A DNA stretch of 64,000 nt, taken from positions 124,001 to 188,000 of the forward strand of contig NZ_BLBC01000008.1 of assembly GCF_009684755.1 (NCBI RefSeq), read 5' to 3'. The translations under genes were made by a program, and so were the position numbers. Numbering within the stretch: position 1 is the stretch's first letter; the number at the start of each line of letters is the position of its first letter. Below, piece by piece: positions 62,401 through 64,000 of the stretch. This DNA is from Capnocytophaga felis (GTDB taxonomy: Bacteria > Bacteroidota > Bacteroidia > Flavobacteriales > Flavobacteriaceae). The notes beneath the pieces were generated by a model that was not told the DNA's origin, did no database searches, and saw nothing but the letters and a program-made list of their open reading frames with translations.

Positions 62401-64000
62401 GTAAAACTTATTGATAGGGTTACGGGCTGTGAGTCTGAAAGTCCTGAGGTTACATTGCTTACTAAAATTAGAGGTGAAGTAAAACAAACTAAATTATTAG
62501 GTTGTGGACAAAACGCTGAAATTGAAATCAAAGTTAGTGAAGGTTCAGGGACTTATCAGTATGAAGTCACTGGTGCGGGTAATGTTTCACGACAAGATTT
62601 GCCGGCAACAACACATAACTATACGGTTTCCGTTGCAGGAACATATATTATCAAATTGTGGGATAAAGATGCAAAAGCAGCTACTTGTCCCCCACTTACC
62701 TTTACGGTAACGGTGGCTGATCCTGTGTATCCAGCCTTTACGGCAAGTACGGTTTCGGCAACTTGTAACGGTGTTTCTGACGGAAAAATTCTAATCAATG
62801 AAATCGCTACAGGAGCTCCAACGGTTACTTATACCATACTAAACGTGACACCTGCTCCGGTTTATAATTCTACCATAAAAGGATTTGAAAACTTAGCAGG
62901 AGGACGACCATATACTGTCCGGGCAGAATCTGTAAATGGTTGTCATACGGAAACTACAGTAACAGTAGGTCAACCTGCTGCCGTGAATGTTGCTGCCGAC
63001 TTTGCAACTGTAAAACAATTTGCTTGTACTTCGGGCAACACCCCTATAAGTGCTGAGGTTACCCTTGACCCAACCAAAGTAACAGGCGGAACGCCTCCGT
63101 ATAGCTTTACCATTACCTACAATGGACAAACTGTTAACGGAACCAAGTTGATTACCAATGATTACAGCGGTGGTACGGTAACTATTGAGATTCGTGATAC
63201 AAATGGCTGTACAACAGCTACACCGATAACCAGAAAAATTGATAAGTTTGACGCATTAACGGGTATTTCCGTAGACATAACTCAGAATATTTCTTGTGAG
63301 ATTAATGTTAATGAAAATATAAATGTAGTGGTAACTTCAGAAGAAAATAATCAGTTGAAGTTGGAGTATGCACAAAGTGCAACCACCCCTGATGCATCAA
63401 CTGTTTGGCAACCCTCAAGAACATTTACAAATCTTTCTGTAGGAACATATACTTTCTGGGTAAGACATAAAGATACGGGTTGTATGCTTTCGGTAACCCA
63501 TACTGTAAAAGAACCAAACACGTTTACGGTTCAATTACAGAGCATTACAAAAGCAAAATGTAAAGGTGATAACGGAAGTGCTGTATTTGATATTCAAGAT
63601 GCTACATATACTGGTGATTACAAATGGGAGATAGTTGGCACACCTGCTGTATCAGGAAACAGAACGGGTTCAGGAACTATTACCGTGAACATCAGAGCAG
63701 GAAAGCATATCTTACGTGTTACGCAAATTGCAAATCCAAAATGTCATAATGATTATGAGTTCACCATTGACGAACCTAATGTAGCTTTAACAGCAACACA
63801 TACAGTGCAACACATCACTTGTAAAGGCAATGATGGAGTTATTGAAGTAACAAATGTAGCAGGAGGTTGGGGTGATTACAAATACAGAATTACTCCTGAT
63901 CCGAATGGTGTGGGTGAAACAACGAATCCTAAGTTTGAGAATTTGCCACCAAATACATATGTTGTAACCGTTACAGACAGGGAAGGTTGTCCGTTTGAGT
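53476..64000 (+). CDS. Giant SprB-like gliding adhesin (3' end beyond window)
   Basis: One continuous frame from 53476 to the window edge, at least 3,508 residues with no stop; an in-frame ATG at 53515 gives a classical signal peptide (MKKAIFILYVALLAVFNIG) and is the alternative start. After an N-terminal exported domain (about 40-430) come a DUF11-like module (about 431-565, SVELGDKLRYEIRFQNSGN), an Ig-like module (about 618-680), then about 28 SprB repeats of 75-95 residues, each with C-x-G...GGTPPYxY...LxxGxYxxxVxDxxxC. A jelly-roll-like insertion (about 1290-1518, FGVGQGKFKTQY; HTGHTNGRMLFVNVG) interrupts them. SprB moves along the flavobacterial surface to drive gliding. The T9SS C-terminal domain should lie outside the window. 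Confidence 0.93.
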   Translation, partial: MEVDTKTKNKSTFMKKAIFILYVALLAVFNIGKLSAQNYKSFKIRYQTTVKGDMLLIGNSILNVSDEKYGHTNPDLPYTGNHGYNSSINLDYIDIDGRGNNTFNSSSARIQNPNPRTSCLKINKAYLYWSAAYTQERINNQGRNGEPGPRFERSKFAQVKFKTPSTAAYRDLTGEMVYDGNDIVSSNSSTDGVSAQRAYVYVADVTSLLEAESTRNNGAFGGNYTVANIMAPKGKENTGVGYAAGWTLVVIYEDQTKPSRHITLFDGFSVLNKGNKNVDIPVRGFQTIPSGEVKAKLAFASLEGELGIQGDALSIKSPSRSAGVLIDVNGRDSSQPYYQFDERGRPRIDRWGNYIVYYGNFFNSKITDIGGENLNRTPASRNLLGFDAGIFEIPNPRNSLIQNGSTSAIIAPSTTQDSYYPFMFAFNVEVIAPVINLEKKVFKVNSNTDVTGGSVELGDKLRYEIRFQNSGNDDARNLVISDKLPKNLLFENIASVKLSWNRRPMRGTDYEYNATTHEIKFKIPNDKVKKGQKDWHRITFEMKVPDHCDDLRDACSNVIANIVHAKYFGVQNKSVDGFTAESVISHKDCEGNLTGPSTFIANLGNCVSKTKRTLCEKTLDLVAGANFDSYSWTKDGVAVPGGNQQTLTATSSGTYRVLKKKEGCADMTEEITVELHDNALKTNPINPFASEVFKCGNDNTDYPQIYLCGTSASKLINLNVTEALSYKWEKRNENCTVPATHPKECPVRDNYGCTWSQVHTGRDYNVSEPGDYRVEITYDGGCVAIFYFKVTKTLLTPTVDVRDIICNTQGKITVTHPASGYEYALQSSTGNIVQNYQNSNVFNVTNPDSYTVLIRQKLVSGATYQPCVFEAPASIVQKESRLSVDTTPMACEGAKGTLRVQVLDAYPQYTYTIRKGNASGAVVKTLSATNDSDVTFEGLDDGEYHIEVKTPDCKLEETKRIGKIPPLQARVTIKSHLLCNGKGIVRVDAWDGTRGNSYAYSIDGGNTYVYNYTDTFYEFEVSEAKSYTIKVVDANNCEVEVTSEAVRAATPPTFNIVEKLTDCGAKGTIEFTNVVNPDGYQIKYSIDGGTTSQLGTKFIGLTPEETYTPTVIYGNGSVECTVSKTVKLPPAATGRVIASAGVSELIGCGEGNNADKARVRITNVRGGQEPYQYSFDGGATWGTEREKWLLPGTYTIVVRDQVDCEFRTQVVVEPRPVNPVFNHTITYNCDGTGNVSITSNQSAYTYTYEKDGVETTTSTFPNLQPGQHTIKIKYADPTTPIRHELFIEDFGVGQGKFKTQYINANYFFEPQTRDHTGAYASDLAEVNGVWYIKNGLGNPQTDAKFTEYHSNLNMNDGEYIVTDRLTPNNGAWTIPVDHTGHTNGRMLFVNVGDVLGKEGGILYQREMIDVMPNQPIQFSIAVFNLINTRGSNPTAADPNLTIELYDSEAAILAGTPIISQHIGSPPKSTLPTDWKTYQYSLNPGNNTKLYAVIRSGSLVTNGNDVAIDDIYLYQLPRICSFEETLTVTIESGKEFGVIENTERVTDILCNDANNGTYQIALKNTNPAGYWVSKDGGAFVKETANPFVWNNISGGTHNVIFRYGENTTPECEVSRTFEVKNPSQITIQPISDLTLGCNPASVDLVITASGGVGALQYAIKQPDGTVLNQNTPNFVLTKVGEHELTVTDANNCSTVAKFNVVQAPDPTVSVAATSEYCVNKSPKIDVTVTNGTPPFTYSINGNVQATTNDASFSFSNLQPGTYDIKVVDKYGCEGTLTEIIKPELRIDNAIIEKDITCDAAPADKGKIKVSVTGGYAPYKYNIKKGADIIVQETAVTGTEIVFETTEAGVYAIQVIDSKGCEVLVSKELTTPQKPSITPQKVDVKCHGESTGSIVITTTGGTPPYRYFVNSVDRGTQNEYHNLKAGTYKIIVRDAKNCEVTEDVQIEQPTTALTITHTIKKLISCDPASDMAEVEYTVTGGTPAYNDNQGGTNYQSNVPRTIKLGVGTHNIVVTDANGCQVQTQVVVPQRPTPPTVNATPVITYNCDGTGNFTITATPNTYDYTYTLRTETNKTGEFNNIAVGTHQVGILYKEKNPTQGAEDCGYTVTITVTVEPNKEFKANLASVTNVSCNGKNDAQATINVENFGAGYTYIVDGGTPQNGNLATLTISNLSAGQHTVTLTYATCTLQVPINVTQPDALTLTGAVTVPAKCSNDQKATVTLQVEGGTPPYTYIYGTLEQPTNVFTQVSVGQQQVFKVKDKNNCEQEVKIDIEAPKNIEFTAVPTACYSGNNDAEIVVTVTNGNGDYRFSINNGAWQTPSATTPLTYTFTGLPSSTGTGHIIRVEDAFGCSKDKPIVIHPPLVVTTKETSLNCKNGKVEVTATGGNGTYEYGFVQKGGTPTYGTTNTYNVTAAGDYDVYVKSAECTYSKTVTIKQAPAVGFTATAKDPNCHGYKGSIALTNIVGDAPYTLNLYNAANPAASIVSVPDYINNSYEFSDLAVGDYIVTVTDRYACIHTNTLKLTDKPELTATITLTTTGCVKLNDIVELQLSVTQALINAYTTLGYKIEYSTDGTNWTQITNPATQITGKRVGETFTPSLRVVNTTNNIICLQVLPKYTVPFPLSELAVATDLLTGFSGTCTSGGFTVKVTASGGVGTYNFTMDDPTGPSPNWQPSNTANSNEYIFRGLIPGRTYTFYVRDVAGCIEKNSRDIYENYIPPVKVEGNVKPICFDANTGSIDFVISRTATSTTNAHQFDWKVFDKATGNAVSGVGFSGTETMPLAGSSVTVSVNNLPVGTYFMEIIERNPDTDCKWASRDVEMYKQTELQGTPEKKRDVTCALPGLIEIKNPHGGGGTYTFELYSTAFNTTGNIIRSNNTVVDVPVAKINTTANSISVEVRIEDQHGCRKVLGTVTLGIEKSAPAVTAEPDSCEEPLSITAKYTSVAGRNYEFAIQKGTGAWSAWQKDPKFTNLEGGQQYKVKLIDRVTGCESESPEVTLLTKIRGEVKQTKLLGCGQNAEIEIKVSEGSGTYQYEVTGAGNVSRQDLPATTHNYTVSVAGTYIIKLWDKDAKAATCPPLTFTVTVADPVYPAFTASTVSATCNGVSDGKILINEIATGAPTVTYTILNVTPAPVYNSTIKGFENLAGGRPYTVRAESVNGCHTETTVTVGQPAAVNVAADFATVKQFACTSGNTPISAEVTLDPTKVTGGTPPYSFTITYNGQTVNGTKLITNDYSGGTVTIEIRDTNGCTTATPITRKIDKFDALTGISVDITQNISCEINVNENINVVVTSEENNQLKLEYAQSATTPDASTVWQPSRTFTNLSVGTYTFWVRHKDTGCMLSVTHTVKEPNTFTVQLQSITKAKCKGDNGSAVFDIQDATYTGDYKWEIVGTPAVSGNRTGSGTITVNIRAGKHILRVTQIANPKCHNDYEFTIDEPNVALTATHTVQHITCKGNDGVIEVTNVAGGWGDYKYRITPDPNGVGETTNPKFENLPPNTYVVTVTDREGCPFE

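Noticed and set aside
1-64000. tRNA or rRNA genes and mobile elements
   Set aside because: Gaps were read by eye for TpsiC-arm words, transposase motifs and terminal repeats; none was convincing. A tRNAscan and ISfinder-type search would settle it.

Overview
The window reads as chromosome of a gliding Flavobacteriaceae bacterium of the Bacteroidota, most plausibly Capnocytophaga or a close relative. Evidence seen: AT-rich DNA; upstream boxes of the form TAnnTTTG, sometimes with a TTG about 20 bases further up; gldB/gldC; type IX secretion (T9SS) type B sorting domain, PorP/SprF and SprB-type proteins; SusC/SusD; a class II HMG-CoA reductase; and host-glycan glycosidases (GH92, GH20). The genus is inference from gene content. 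No rRNA, tRNA, CRISPR array, integrase or insertion sequence was seen.

Layout. 1-3020: leftward CBS protein, NAD kinase and small membrane protein, preceded by an exported alpha/beta hydrolase. 3217-11925: housekeeping genes (nadE, purD, thyA, lysS), a CNNM/CBS transporter-like protein, a YceI lipoprotein and a lipoprotein of unknown role; a 105-bp tandem repeat lies between that lipoprotein and lysS. 12208-19288: a rightward, probably metal or siderophore-related set (DUF6607, TonB-dependent receptor, DUF4198, a small unknown protein, two small lipoproteins, DUF4374 lipoprotein resembling XusB). 19412-21547: LacI regulator, pth and a CopD-like membrane protein. 21784-29257: a leftward block of FMN reductase, NigD-like lipoprotein, a second repeat array, ECF sigma factor, an anti-sigma/outer-membrane-barrel fusion (Dma-like), a cholesterol-dependent-cytolysin-like lipoprotein and a GH20 hexosaminidase. 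29428-34287: GH92 mannosidase, DNA polymerase IV and hemL. 34786-39059: SusC/SusD pair. 39143-46163: gldC/gldB, HMG-CoA reductase, an esterase-like protein, radA, a 43-residue membrane protein and a sigma-54 activator. 46292-48484: a PepSY/flavodoxin/reductase fusion resembling XusC. 48890-64000: a T9SS adhesin locus with an Ig-repeat type B protein, a PorP/SprF protein carrying a SPOR-like tail, and a giant SprB-like adhesin (over 3,500 residues) that runs off the right edge.

How the genes fit together. Three surface themes recur: harvesting host material (GH92, GH20, SusCD, XusA/B-like receptor and lipoprotein with an unlinked XusC-like reductase), gliding and adhesion (GldB/C, SprB-like locus), and envelope control or attack (ECF/Dma pair beside a CDC-like pore-forming lipoprotein). 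The most interesting candidate system is the ECF-Dma-CDC-like-GH20 block together with the degenerate 21-nt arrays, one of which sits directly upstream of the sigma factor.
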